Assembly (NCBI GenBank): GCA_024138025.1
Contig: JAMXBD010000816.1
Span: 248,001-312,000, forward strand
Length of the DNA stretch: 64,000 bases
Direction of reading: 5' to 3'
DNA from: Combretum micranthum
Lineage: Eukaryota; Streptophyta; Magnoliopsida; Myrtales; Combretaceae
A program made the position numbers and the translations under genes. Below the pieces are notes generated by a model. It made no database searches. It was given only the letters and a program-made list of their open reading frames with translations, and had not been told where the DNA came from. Shown here one piece after another: positions 35,672-47,470 of this stretch (position 1 is its first letter; the number at the start of each line of letters is the position of its first letter).

Positions 35672-38600
35672 TTTCTCCCCTCTTGAAAGAACTTTTGTCC
35701 TTGAAAGTTACCTGAACTTCTGTAATTTAAATTCCTTGTTTCCAACTCCTTAATTCATGTTTTCATCTACTTTTCAGCATTCAATTGCTTTCTATTCAAC
35801 CGCTATTTCTCATACCATATACTTTTACTTTCAAAACTTCTTTTCTTTCTTCCTTAGGGATTAAACCTATCGACATAACTAATTTAGTCAATGTCTTTAT
35901 AATCATACTTTTATTGTGTAGATTTGGTAACACTTCATCCACATCTACATGATATACCTCAAAATTATCATTTAAACTTTCTAGCAATATCTGTTATCAT
36001 CTTTGCATCTATTTATCATTTTTCCTGTTGGAAACTTTCTTTGCACGAAATTTCCAATTCAATTTCTCGGTATTTAGATTCTAGTACACCTTCGTTCTAT
36101 AATTATCATCCCTACAATTCCATCTATTCCTTTAATAATATATGATTATTCCTCACCAAGTTTTATATTCTTGTACTTCTATTAACTCTATTTCTCAGCA
36201 AAAGATTTTTCTTTATTTGAATACTTATATCTTTTTAACTTCATAAGCTAATCGTCACTTCCTTCAATACCACTATATTTTGCACTACAGAAAATTCAAT
36301 CCAACTCATTATTATCATACCTTGCCTCTGATTGTCACCATTTCCATTAAAACTTACCTAAGACATATTCATTTTAAAATTCTTCAATTAACAAATAGAA
36401 AGCTCAAATCGTGGAACTTAACATTTTCAATCCTAACTCTAAAGATCCATCTTCTCATTGGTCTATTATTTTAGATGATTATAATAGCTATGTCTCCATT
36501 GGTTTAATCAAAATTTCCACCATAATTAGTACCATAGTTAATCCATAACTTTCATTTTTCATTTGTGCTATTCCAATTGTCTTCCAAAACTTGTATTGCC
36601 ACGTTATATAATGATTTATACCTAGGGCCTTATATATACTTTTCTAAGAATCATCCTAGAACTCATCATCATATATTAGTTCAGATGTCATTATCATTTA
36701 TCATACTTAGATTTCCCATACCATACTACTCATTAAGATCACATTTCCTTCTTGCAATTTATATTCCACATTTACATTCATATCTTTATAAGATTTAACT
36801 ATTCTCTTATTTATTATTATTTTAATCCTTCTTATCTAGTCTTTAGTATATCTTTCTTGCTTACTTTCATTGTTCAACATGACCTTTCTCACTTACTTTC
36901 ATGTGTCTAATAGGCTAAAAATATAACTGCCGACTATCTATAAGGATTTTCTTTATACCTCCAGTTTCTTCTAATCAACTTTGGTCATCTTTCTTTCGCC
37001 TCTATCTTCTGTCTACTTATCATCTTTAATACCATCATCTTATCTCAGTAGCAGTCTTTATTTCTCTCCCATTTGACCAATCATTTTCTTATAATTCTGA
37101 CCTCTCATTATCACACCAATACTTATTATCTCAAACTTTATCGTAAATTACTTTGAATACTCCTCCAACAACTGTATTAGTATTTTCTCCATCCTTACAT
37201 TTGTCAATTACTTTCAATTAAGCAGTCATTCATTTCCATATGTCCTTCAAACACCATCTTTATTTCACTTCACCATATAAAAGAAATGAAAGGAAAAAAA
37301 CCATAAATATATATAATTATATTAATTTGGTTGTTATGCTCCCAATAGATGAGTTATTTATTTGTATATTTCACTTGCTTGTATTATCACTATTTAGACT
37401 ATTATTGTTTTGATTCTCAATTTTTTTGTTTGCTCAGTATCATTTTACGTTCTTCCTTTTCATTTTAGTTTATTTTATGAGTTTACCATTTCATTAACAA
37501 TTTTGACCTTGCCATAATTGGCAATCTTTTTATTACATTTGTTATTAATGTCAACATTACAGTTATAAGGTCTACCGGTTTTCGCAATCATTTCTTATTT
37601 TTTTATCATAACTATAATTTTATTTTGCCTTTAATATATGATCTCCACTCATTTAGTTATGTTATACATTTATATATGTATGTATACATATATTCTCATA
37701 TATTTTTTGTTTTTTTCGTGATTAAGAAATTTTTATTCTTTTATCCATCATAAATTTGATAGTGAGAGGGGCTGACAAATATCAAGAGTAACTAAACTGA
37801 CCAGTACTAGCATGACATATGACTAAACTCTTAAGATAGACTCAGAATGACATGACTCATAACAAAAAGGTAAGACAATGACAAAATGGAGGTGACAACA
37901 CGATAAAACAACAAACAATACTTACTAAACTAACATTTATCGAATAAGACAAACTGTGAACTTGTTAGTCCCACTTCACATTTTCTTATATTAGATTCAT
38001 TATTATTACATATTTTATACTAATTGAATCTATAATTATTTTTAATCCTTGAATTTTATAAGTTATCATTATTTAATCGTTACTACCACTATGGAAATTT
38101 GGTGTGGTAGTTCCCATTTTCATTCTCTTTTATTTATGGCTTTAATATTTTATCTTTGTTATTTGTTATTTAAAATCTTTGGAGATGCTTATAAAATTTT
38201 GTCTTAATCCTTGTGATTTTTGAATTTGCATCATTTAATTCAAATTATGGTTCTTTTTTTAACTTTTCTTTGAATTTCATAATTAACAGTCATTAAAGAT
38301 TTGTTGACATTGTGTCATTAAAGATTTGTTGACTATCATTAAAGATTGTCGACTATTAAAGGTTATCTTAATTAACTTAAGAGGAGGTTTCAATTATTTA
38401 TTTTATTCAATTAATTTGGAATTTGTAGTCATTAAAATTGTGATGGTTGAGTTCTAAATTTCTTCATGTAAGTTACAATTATTAATTTTTTATGTGTGTA
38501 TTTTTATATTCTCTTTAACTTTCTAGTCATTATTGTTTTATTTATTATATTTTATTAGATGTCATTAACTTCTTATGTAAACATGTACATGCATTATAGT

Positions 38601-39010
38601 AGAAACCTAAAAGTCATATGTTTAGTAAGAGGATATTTTGGTTTTTATAAATTATCATTTCTAGATTTTTGTTGAGCTTTATTTGTTTTACTGATCAATT
38701 TTTATGTATTTTAGGGAGCAACAACAAAAAAATAAAATAAAATAAAATAACAAATATTCCAAGAAGAAATATGAAATTAATTATGAAAACATAATGATAT
38801 AAATAAAATAAATATAATACTTATAAATAAAAGTTGCAATGAAAGAAATAATAAGAAATCATAATGAAGAGGTCACCTAGAAATTTTTTATTAAAGGTAG
38901 CAGCTCTAATCTTCCCCATGATCTACCCCATCTCTTCATCTCACCGTCCTAAGGAGTTCATAACCTAAATCTCCTAAAGATCATAAACCTGGCTCTAATA
39001 CGAAATAAGT
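35672..39010 (-). other. Interior of the X element, no firm coding region
   Basis: Pyrimidine-rich on the plus strand at 35.7-37.3 kb and AT-rich beyond. A 63-codon minus-strand frame (35987-35796) may be a pol C-terminal remnant by position, but has no diagnostic motif. A small tandem repeat with unit TCATTAAAGATTTGTTGAC occurs about four times at 38289-38361, and an AAAATAAAATA run is near 38735-38750. Confidence 0.5.
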
Positions 39011-40819
39011 TATAATGCCCTAAACTAAGGCATTACAAACCACTACGTGTCATCTCTTGAAAGGAACACAAAGGCTAAGAAATTTTAAACCACAAATAAA
39101 CGATAATATAAATCTTCAAAACTCACATAAGGGGTACTTGTTTAAAGATACCATCAAAACTAAACCTTCAAATACCTCGTTGGCATAAACCATAGCCCAT
39201 AATAATTCAATTTATAATATAAAAGAAAACTCTTAGAACATCTTTAAACTCATAAAAACATATAAATTACTAAGATTTATCTTATTATAAATCCAATCCA
39301 TGTATCCTAGGCATCGGTAGGGTAATATGGTCCACTATCATCCTCCCTTGATTAACATAGATATCATATCTAGAAAGATTATAAATTACTTGATCTTCTC
39401 CTATTCCTAAAAATTGAAAGGAATGAGCAAAAAGCCAGCACTCCAAACCACATACAAATGCATGTGCACACACATCATATATAATCACGTGTAACTATTT
39501 CTCTAATGCAACAAATACCAATTATTATCTTTTAAATTTGCCAACAAACAGCACAGTTTAGAACCATCTGTAGTCCAGTCCTAAACTTGGAGTAACTCAT
39601 GACTTCATAAAACAACTATATAGAAAAAAGGTAATTATACATATATTTGTGTTGGAGAATCATCCACGCACCGCGGCCTCTGCCAAAACCTAATCTACCA
39701 GAATCATTTCTATGCACGAGTCCACTTGGGACAATCCTCACACATAGGTTATCAGGGTACCTCGTTAGTATCACACTCTGCGTGGTCTTTACTAACCAAA
39801 CCCAAATACAAGCAACAAACATAATTTCTTATTGTCATATAAATTAAGTCAATTTAGAATTGCACAACACAACAAAAGTCTAATCCTATAAGCACATACA
39901 ACAAACAAATTAAGGTCGTACATGGATTCGCTTCAACTCTAATCTTACTAACAGAACTTCTATCATAAAAGAATTCTAGTCTCACGAAAATTCTCGATCC
40001 ACAGCATATCTCAATCAATTTTGATTTCGCACATAGTAAAATACTAACCCTAAATTCCATAAATTTTACTTCTAATCACAAATCTATAAAAGATTAGCAC
40101 AACTGTTCCTTTTGTTCATAATTCTAGTAAAACCTTCAAATACAGCTTCACCAAAATTCTTAGTTATCTCCACAATTCCATCAATATACAAATTCTCAAT
40201 TAATAAAACAATTACCAGAAAAGATTATAATTTTAGAACCACAAAGATTTGTTTAGATCCATACTTACCTAGAACGTGCAGATCTCGCTTGAACAGAACC
40301 TTAATTCAAACAAATAATAAACGACAATCATAATCCTATAATTTGCTAATCTTAAGAAATTGCAAATTCTAATAGATCTTACCTTTAATTGATCTCAGAT
40401 TCTCTTAGATCTCCAAAAACTAGCTCTTGAATCAGAATAGGGTTCTTCCTCGAAAGCTCCTTCAAAAATCACAAGCAGAATCCTAAGAAAAATGTGGATT
40501 TCTTAAATCCTTGAAAAATCATGATTAGATCTTCTTACTGAACCAAAATCTTGACCTCCTCTTGATGAAAACTCACAACAGATATTTTTAGAGAGATTTC
40601 TAGGTTTAGAAAGAAGAGGAATCGGGTAAAGATATAAATAAACTTTTATAACCCTTCAATTCCTGTAACAGCAAAGAAAACGAAAAGACACCTCATGTAT
40701 TATATGTCTGCATATAATACACATAAATAAAACTTACGAGGATGGACAATAAAACTTTCTCATTTTATAACAAATGACAATACTACCCTTCATAATAAAA
40801 TATTTATGTGTATATTACA
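39011..40819 (-). repeat. Family X LTR copy X3 (5' LTR)
   Basis: 1,809 bp, closely similar to X2 along its whole length, with the same donor-like (complement at 40381-40382) and acceptor-like (complement at 39407-39408) sites. The open segment after the acceptor has GIGEDQVIYNLSRYDIYVNQ. The plus-strand right end TATTACA at 40819 is followed not by a target duplication but by another polypurine-type junction. Confidence 0.8.
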
Positions 40820-40880
40820 TTTCTTCTCTCCTAATAAACTTTCGTCCTCAAAAGTTACCTGAGCTTCTATAACTCTTTCA
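40820..40880 (-). mobile_element. Stub of a second X-element interior (polypurine tract)
   Basis: The plus strand after 40819 reads TTTCTTCTCTCC and then a TTTCGTCCTCAAAAGTTACC word, the same type of sequence as that right of X2 (35672-35720). So X3 is also preceded, on its own strand, by the 3' end of an element interior. This points to a tandem LTR-interior-LTR-interior structure cut short at about 40880. Confidence 0.6.
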
Positions 40881-41611
40881 AATATTTAAATGGAACTCAC
40901 CATTTGAACGCACGAGATCAAGAATGAAACTCAATGTTTGCTATCACCATGAAACGGGTTTATTTAGTATTTGATTTGTGTCAAAATATGAAGGATGGAA
41001 AAGATGAGTGATATATATTATGGTCTTAAGAAAAAAAAAAGGGAGATATGAAAAAGATATGAAATTATACCGTGATATATTGTGATATTAATTTTGGAAA
41101 GGAGAAGATAGATTGAGGCATCGATTGGAAAAGATTCAAATTTTAGTTGATGTTATTTCTCTTAAATTATAAAAATGACGAGATGGTATTTGAGTTGATT
41201 TTTTTTTATAATCACGTATTGCGGAAAAATTTGATAAAAAAAAGGAAAAAGAAAGGTATTTTTAATTGGATGCACGGAAGCAAAGGAAGATAAATGAATT
41301 CATGGCATTTCATTTATATTTCTTTATTAATTGCAAGGAAGTTGAAAACAGTAAATCTATTGAGCAATCTGGGAACCACTATTCAATAGTCCGTGGAATT
41401 CAATCATAATTGCAATGAGGCTTTGATACAAGATTTTTATTATGAGCAAATTTTTTTGGAATATATATATATATATATATATCTATGGGAGAAAATATTT
41501 GAATTCAAAATACTTGTGAAGATGGCTACATCATTTGTCAAATTCTATGGGGTCATAAATGATCATTTTCTATGGATTATTATTAATGGTTCATGACATT
41601 CTTTTTTTTGG
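40881..41611. other. AT-rich spacer with a (TA)n microsatellite
   Basis: No gene is seen. A TA dinucleotide run lies at about 41461-41482, and an A-run at about 41031-41040. Confidence 0.5.
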
Positions 41612-41970
41612 ATAATGAAAAAAATGGTATATTAACTTTTTAAAAAGAACAATTAGGCACCCGAAGTTGGGTTTTGAATAATTTGGTATTTAAACAATAT
41701 TTCCATTGACTTTTTTCATACCTGAAGTTTGGTTTTGATAATTTTGGTAGCTAAATAAACTTTTTGTGGACCTATTTCATATCTCGTTTCACTTTTTTAG
41801 GTATGAAAAAAGTTAATAAAACTTTGTTCATGTACCAAAATTATAAAAGCTAAAATTCAGGTGTGAAAAAGTCAAGAAAAACTTTGTTTAGGTACCAAAT
41901 TATTCAATCAAACTTCAATGTACCTAATTGTTTTAGTTGCAAAAATTCAAGTACCATTTTATCATTACCC
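41612..41970. mobile_element. Foldback MITE-like inverted repeat
   Basis: The two halves are imperfect inverted repeats. The left half has AACAATTAGG (about 41647) and GAATAATTTGGTATTTAAAC (about 41676). The right half has the complements GTTTAGGTACCAAATTATTC (about 41888) and CCTAATTGTT (about 41923). Inner blocks CTTTTTTCATACCTGAAG and GGTATGAAAAAAGTTAATAAAA are also complementary in part. There is no coding capacity. It resembles common plant 'TTTGGTACCTAAAC' MITEs. A target duplication was not determined. Confidence 0.65.
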
Positions 41971-42791
41971 ACTTTTTTTTTTGTTACCTATAAAGCTTTA
42001 TTTACAACTTCCTTGCCTACTCCTAGCTACTTTACCATCATGGTGAGACCTAATTAGCATAGGAAGAGTCATATTCACAATATGGATATCTAATATGGTT
42101 CTATGGCCTAATATAGATATTAGATGGTTTCATGGGGGTAAGATCATTAAGAAAAATATAATGCGACAAGCATGATTGGAGTGGTGCATCAGCTTTGCGC
42201 ACTACAATACAATTATATGCAGTAGGAATAGTTGTAGCATCGGTGCTTAACTTTTACTCGATGACATAACTCCGTCAAACAGAGTCTTCAATTCTATAAA
42301 GGTACTTGGCAACATCATGTACTGTATTAGTTAATAAGTATAAATGTAGCTAGTGCTTAAAATACTAGAACTTTGTCCTAAGAATATTGGTTAGAGGGGT
42401 AAAATGTAAATAGGCATATATATTATTATTTAATTATTTAGGTTTCTCTTGTGGGTTGAGTAATAGGGCCTAGTGAGTCCGGTTCCTATAGTGGGATGGT
42501 CAAGAGAGTTTTGGCATGTGAACTTGGAGAAAGGCCTGTTGGACAAGCCAGTCCATCTTCCAGCCTTTCTCGGTCTTACTCATACGCTAAAAGGACTCGT
42601 CTCGGACGTTAACTATCAATGTCATCCAACGATGACAATAATAGCCAAGTTATACCTTAAGTCCCTCCTCATTGAAAAGAGGAAGAAATATGATAGATAC
42701 TGAGGTGCTACTAATTTCAGTCTCAACACTTGTTCATCACTACTAGTGGGGTATGATGGTTGATAGCTCCTCCACCTATCACAATGCATTC
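41971..42791. other. Spacer with a small ORF of unknown meaning
   Basis: A 76-codon plus-strand ORF (42473-42703) is GC-richer than its surroundings but shows no recognisable domain. I cannot support it as a gene. Confidence 0.3.
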
Positions 42792-43126
42792 GAGACGATT
42801 GAGATTGTTTGCTACTCATCCCTATTCCATCTCTCTTTTAATTATCCTTGACATATCATCGTTGCCACTCCTTGCAGGCCATGTGCAGTACGATACTCAC
42901 ATAACATATACATGACTACATCATTCGAATCCATACATCTATATGTTTACATGTTACGTGTGCATTTAAGACATTGAGATTGTCTATTTCTCCCTATTCC
43001 ATTTCCCTCTTGATCATCATTGACGTGTCATTCTGTTTCATTCTCATAGGCCGTGTGTAACGCAATATTCATACAGCATGCGTGTGACTACATTGCTTGG
43101 ATCTATATATCTACAAAAGGAACATA
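42792..43126. repeat. Diverged tandem duplication, period about 175 bp
   Basis: Two copies (about 42792-42950 and 42967-43126) share in order a GATTGAGATTGT / CATTGAGATTGT word, CCCTATTCCAT, a CTTGACATATCAT / ATTGACGTGTCAT word, a CAGGCCATGTG / TAGGCCGTGTG word, CATACATGACTACAT / CGTGTGACTACAT and an ATCTATAT end. Confidence 0.65.
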
Positions 43127-43554
43127 TTGCCATGGGAGTTGGAAGTTGGGGCAACTAGACTCCCTGTTTTTATTTGCTCTATCATAGACATATGAAATAC
43201 CAAATAAATAATTAGATGTTAGTACCTATGATAATAAATAAAGTTTATAGTGAAAAAGTGAATAACTGAATACTATTAATATTTTCTAATTATATACATA
43301 TATTTTACAAGTATGGTTAAAAAGGGGAAAACAATTTTATTTTACCATTGTGGAACAATAATTTTTTTTCCTTTTTGCATTTGCCAACATAAAAAAGAAC
43401 CCTGAAATAGTCTTTTCAATGGAGTAACACAATTACTTCATTAGCCTAAACGAATATGATAGTTTTCTTATATTAGGAGAAAAGCAATACCTAGTCCCTC
43501 CGCAAATTCATCAAAAAGCATTCAAATTGAGCTTAACAACTATCTTTTCTTGAT
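43127..43554. other. AT-rich spacer, no gene seen
   Basis: No motif is recognised. The last ~60 bp may belong to the P450 fragment that follows, but the frame is not convincing. Confidence 0.4.
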
Positions 43555-43710
43555 CTTCCAGGCTTGCAACAGATTTTGCAGAGGTTTGGTTTCGATAATA
43601 TTAGTAGGATTACTTTTGGCTATGATCCTGCTTACTTGTTGCCTTCCCTTCCATAGGTTGAATTCGCACAAGCTTTCAGTGATGTATTGAAAATCGCTTG
43701 TTTTGGGTAA
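43555..43710 (+). pseudogene. CYP94-type cytochrome P450 fragment
   Basis: One frame, with a single TAG, encodes LQQILQRFGFDNISRITFGY, DPAYLLPSLP, stop, VEFAQAFSDVLKIACFG. This is the segment around the C-D helices of CYP94/CYP86-clan P450s, where 'LQDxLQRFxFDNICxIxFGxDPxCLLPSLP' is characteristic. Only about 50 residues remain and I found no adjacent heme-binding or I-helix segment. It closely matches the same segment of the larger pseudogene at 52.6-58.2 kb, so it is a second copy or a dispersed duplicate. Confidence 0.75.
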
Positions 43711-44559
43711 TATTAATTGTTTTTATATTAAACCAATTGTTAGTTTGATTGACTTTAAGGTTTGTCACTCAAATTGTACTTGTAAATTTTAAATAAACAA
43801 ATACAATATACAAGGTTATTTTGAAAATATGAAACCATTTTACCTAGAAAACAATTATGCCACAATGATGAATTTTAAGATTCTAAAATCTCTACATATT
43901 ACCATAATAGCAGATCTTGAGATCCTAAGAATCCTTTACCACAATGATGAACTCTCTGATGTACAAGCGAATTTGAAGATTCTAAGAATTTCTACCATAA
44001 AGGCAAATTTAAATAATTTGAGAGCCTTTGCATCGCTAGTGAATCCAAATATTTATGACCACTTATCAAGGACTAAGAAAAATCCTATACGGGACTAGAA
44101 AACAAGAAATGGTATAGGTTTTAGTAAACAGTTCTAAAACATGGACTTATATTCCCAAAGAATTTTGCAAATAATATTTCTATACCAATACAAACAACAT
44201 AAAATAACATAATAAGCCAAATAGTTACAATTATTTAACCAAATTTCTAAATTTAACATGCTCAACCAATAAACAATTAGAGTCAAATACCTACTGCCCA
44301 CTAAACTTAAAGATATGAAATTCTTAATTATGAACTAACTTAAGATTCATCAGTCACTAATCATGAAAAATATTTGAATTTTATGTTAAATTTTATTTTT
44401 CTCAAAATTCATTTTATGCTATTATACAACAATAACATAGGTTATATTGAGGGTTCCAATAGGTCATCCTAAATGAATTTTGTCGATTATGAGAGGAAGG
44501 ACAAAATGAGGTTGACCTAGGTGGTTGATTGGTCGTGATTAGCTATCTTCAATTGTCTA
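43711..44559. other. Spacer with a short internally repeated ORF
   Basis: A 90-codon plus-strand ORF (43829-44098) contains about three imperfect copies of a block built on AAGATTCTAA...TCT...ACC (near 43879, 43918 and 43976). It looks repeat-derived, not like a gene. The rest is AT-rich. Confidence 0.35.
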
Positions 44560-47248
44560 AAATTTCACCATGTTGCCTTTGTTTTGATAAAACTAAATCA
44601 TCTCATTATAATTAGACAGTCGAGGGGCTAAGTGTGTTCTTTTGGGATATCTTCAAACCAAAAAGAGTACAAATTACATGATTTGTATAGCATTCTATCT
44701 TGATAGTAGCGATGTTGTTTTATATAAAGACATTTTTCCTTTCAAGTATTCATTGTTAATTCCTAGTCTGTTATTGTTCCTTCCTCTACTCCTCTTGTTT
44801 CTAATGATATTGATCATGATCAATCAATATGTTTCGGTTCCTTCTTCCAAGAGTCCTCAATATTTTGGTCATAATTGTCTTGTTATTAACATCTCTTTGT
44901 ACAAGTTTAGTGGGATTAAAAGCCTCTTCAATGGCTTAATGACTATGTGCATGTTGTGTAAACCAATTTACTAGTTTCCACTCTTCTATTTCCAATCTTA
45001 TTATTGTACACAAACTTTTGCCTCTTTTCCTACCATTGATGTGGTTTCCTTGGCATAAGTATTAACTACTTAAGAAACCCCATACTTATTTAGAAGCCTT
45101 TGAATGCAAAGAATGGGTTCTTGCTATGAATAAGGCATTAAAGGCCTTAGAACTTAATGGTATATGAGAGTTAAGTGATTTACTCCCTAGTAAACATACT
45201 ATAGATAAAAAAATGGGTTTATAAAATTAACTATATATCTGATGGGTTTGTGTGCATCATTACTGCTAATGTTACGGTTAAGCATTGGCCATTATATCCA
45301 TTAGATTTTAACATGTGTTTTTACATGGATTTCTTGAAGAAGAGATTTATGTACCCTCTAGAAGGTTATAGTCTAGTCAATTTAATCACATTTTACAAGT
45401 TAAAAACTTCTCCCCATGGATTAAAATAGCCTTCGGACAATGAAATGTTGAAATTTCTCAATTTCTTCTTTGACAAGTATTTTCTCATCTAGCAGTGATT
45501 ACTATTCATTTGTGCAGATGATGCATGATAATTTTATTGTTGTCTTGTTATGAGTGGATGATTTACTTGTCACAAGAACAAATGAATATTCTATACTTCT
45601 TTTAAGTAGTTGTTACATAAGACCTTCACATTAAGGATCTTCGAGTTTGTTGGTGTTTTCAAGTACTAGGGCATTGTTGTATGGAGCAAGGGACTAAGCA
45701 TTCGTCATAAATATATACTAGATATTCTTGTTGATGTTGGCTTATTAGGCTGTAAATTAGCTTCGATCCAACTTCCTACTTGTGTTTGGTTAAATTTTGA
45801 GTCTGGTATGTTGCTTGCTAAACCTCTGGTTTATCATGGTAATGTTGGGTGTCTATTGTATCTTACTCTCATATACCTTGAAATTAGCTTTGTTGTCCAT
45901 TCCTTAAGCTAATTTCTCTCGCATCCATGTTGTAATCATTTGATCCAACCTATCGTCTCTTAAGTACTTAAAGAGTAATTCTTCTTTAAGCTTATATTAT
46001 CCTTCATACTATACACTTGATCTTGTTTTTTGTTAATGCGGATTGGGGTATAAGTACACATGATTATAAGTCCTCATCAAGATATTACATATTGTTGGGT
46101 AATTGTTTTTTCTTTTCTTTTTTAAGAAAACAAAGAAACAAAATACAGTGAGCACATCTAATACTAAAGTAGAATAGTGGCCTAGCTTATGCAACCGAGC
46201 TATTTTAGGTATCTTATATGTGAGAGACTATTAGTTTTCCTTCTGTTTTACTTCTTTGGTGTTATAATAAGTGCACACTTCATCAGGGACCAACGTAGGG
46301 ATGAGCTTATTGGAGGGGCTAAACCTTAGTTAATTTATTAAATATATTCACTTGCGATTATAATTATATTGTATATTATATCTATAAAAATTTCGTTAAG
46401 GGCCTATTTAGATTATCGGTATCAGTTCAGTATTGGTATCGGTTTAGCATTGGTTCGGTTTGATAAGTTTATACGTAAAACTATCGGTTTTTTATTGGTA
46501 TAATATCTATATCAAATAATAATTAAGCATAAGGAGTGCATTTGGTAAGTGAATATATATATATATATATATATAATACATAAACATTATTTGTCAATAT
46601 AATTAATTACATGAAAATCAAATTATATAATTAATTATTATGAAAAAATATTTGTGATAAAATAAAAAGAATTGTAATATGGACAATATAATTATTATAT
46701 TATGGTATACTATGAAGGAAAAATAGATGTTCACAAGAATTTAGTTAGTTAAATATAATTCTTTGATAAATGAATTTAATTCTACTAGTTATTATGAAGG
46801 AGTGGAAATTAAAAAAATGAATTCCTAATAAATGCACTTTGAAAAGTAAAAAAAAAAAAAAAAAAAAAAAAGTATACTGATGGGATTTAACCCAGACCTT
46901 ATGGATGTAAATCTAAATACCTAACCACTAAATTACATTTGCTTTCTTGTTATTATTTGTTCTTAATCAGGGGGGATTTGGGGCCCCTTCTGGCTCCCCT
47001 TTAGATCCGTCCATGCTTCATAGTGTAGCCAATCCTTGCGTCCATGTTCGTATAAAGCAATCGATATAAATGTGCATTTCGCTATAGATCAAGTTACTAA
47101 AGGTTTCTTGAAAACTTCTTACATTTCCATGTATTTATAGCTAGTAAATTTTCTTATTGAGGCTATTCCTACTACACAATGCAAGATGGTTGCATCAAGT
47201 TGGGCCTTCCAGTGACTCCAACTTGGGGAAGGGTGGGGTGGGGAGCAT
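44560..47248 (+). pseudogene. Degraded copia pol (integrase end, RT, RNase H)
   Basis: Plus-strand frames with many stops show, in order: the copia integrase-tail 'KGY...YDL...VLYKDIFPF' region (about 44650-44740); the RT start (FECKEWVLAMNKALKALE near 45091-45150, then a WVCVHHYC-like word); FLHGFLEEEIYVPSRR (about 45325-45365); RNase H words NADWGISTHDYKSSSRY (about 46035) and a YATELFWVSY-like word (about 46185-46210); then after an inserted DNA transposon, VHFAIDQVTKGFLKTSYIS and AIPTTQCKMVAS (about 47070-47200). A purine-rich tract GGGGAAGGGTGGGGTGGGGA follows at about 47225. Gag and protease were not found. Confidence 0.8.
46284..47015. mobile_element. Small hAT-like TIR element inside copia RNase H
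   Basis: 732 bp with a left end CAGGGACCAACGTAGGGATG and a right end GGATCCGTCCATG-like (complement CATGGACGGATCTAAAGGGG). Both ends have a following GGGGCT/GGGGAGCC block. The 6-bp direct repeat CTTCAT flanks it at 46278-46283 and 47016-47021, and the RNase H reading resumes right after it. A CAGGG start is typical of hAT elements, but those normally make 8-bp duplications, so the class is tentative. It contains a (TA)n tract near 46554 and a 22-base A-run near 46850, and no ORF. Confidence 0.65.
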
Positions 47249-47470
47249 GTATTGCTTAGCCTTATGAGAAAGATATAAATAGCTTATTATAGAGTTAGTT
47301 TTTGTGTCAAACTCATTGTTTTTTACATCTTACACAGTTCATCTTTTTTTTTTTTTTTTTTTTTATTCCCATTATTGCTTTTCCCATCCATATACATGAA
47401 GAGTTGATTCAATTGAATGAGTTCACTAATTCCACACATACTATGGCTAATGTTTATGCATTCTATTTCA
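47249..47470 (+). repeat. Probable 3' LTR start of the degraded copia element
   Basis: After the purine tract the sequence TGTATTGCTTAGCC begins, followed by GATATAAATAGC (TATA-like) and a CTTACACAGTTCAT word, typical of short copia LTRs. The end could not be fixed; a T-run of about 23 bases lies at about 47344-47366. Confidence 0.4.

Larger units (their letters stand above)
33852..40819 (-). mobile_element. Family X gypsy-type element with two LTRs and a degraded interior
   Basis: 3' LTR at 33852-35671 and 5' LTR at 39011-40819, both on the minus strand. The plus strand shows TGTAACACCC...TATTACA at the first and TATAATGCCC...TATTACA at the second. Immediately right of the first LTR is a minus-strand polypurine tract (GAGGGGAGAAA, 35672-35682), preceded on that strand by a word like AACTTTCAAGGACAAAAG, typical of chromovirus 3' ends. 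Left of 39011 the plus strand reads GGCTCTAATACGAAA, a degraded tRNA-Met primer site. The 3.3-kb interior is AT-rich with no firm gag or pol motif, so the element is either non-autonomous or very decayed. Confidence 0.75.

Noticed and set aside
38289..38361. CRISPR-like spaced repeats
   Set aside because: The units are contiguous and degenerate without unique spacers, and the genome is a plant.
42473..42703. Possible small host gene
   Set aside because: No domain, splice sites or codon pattern could be supported.
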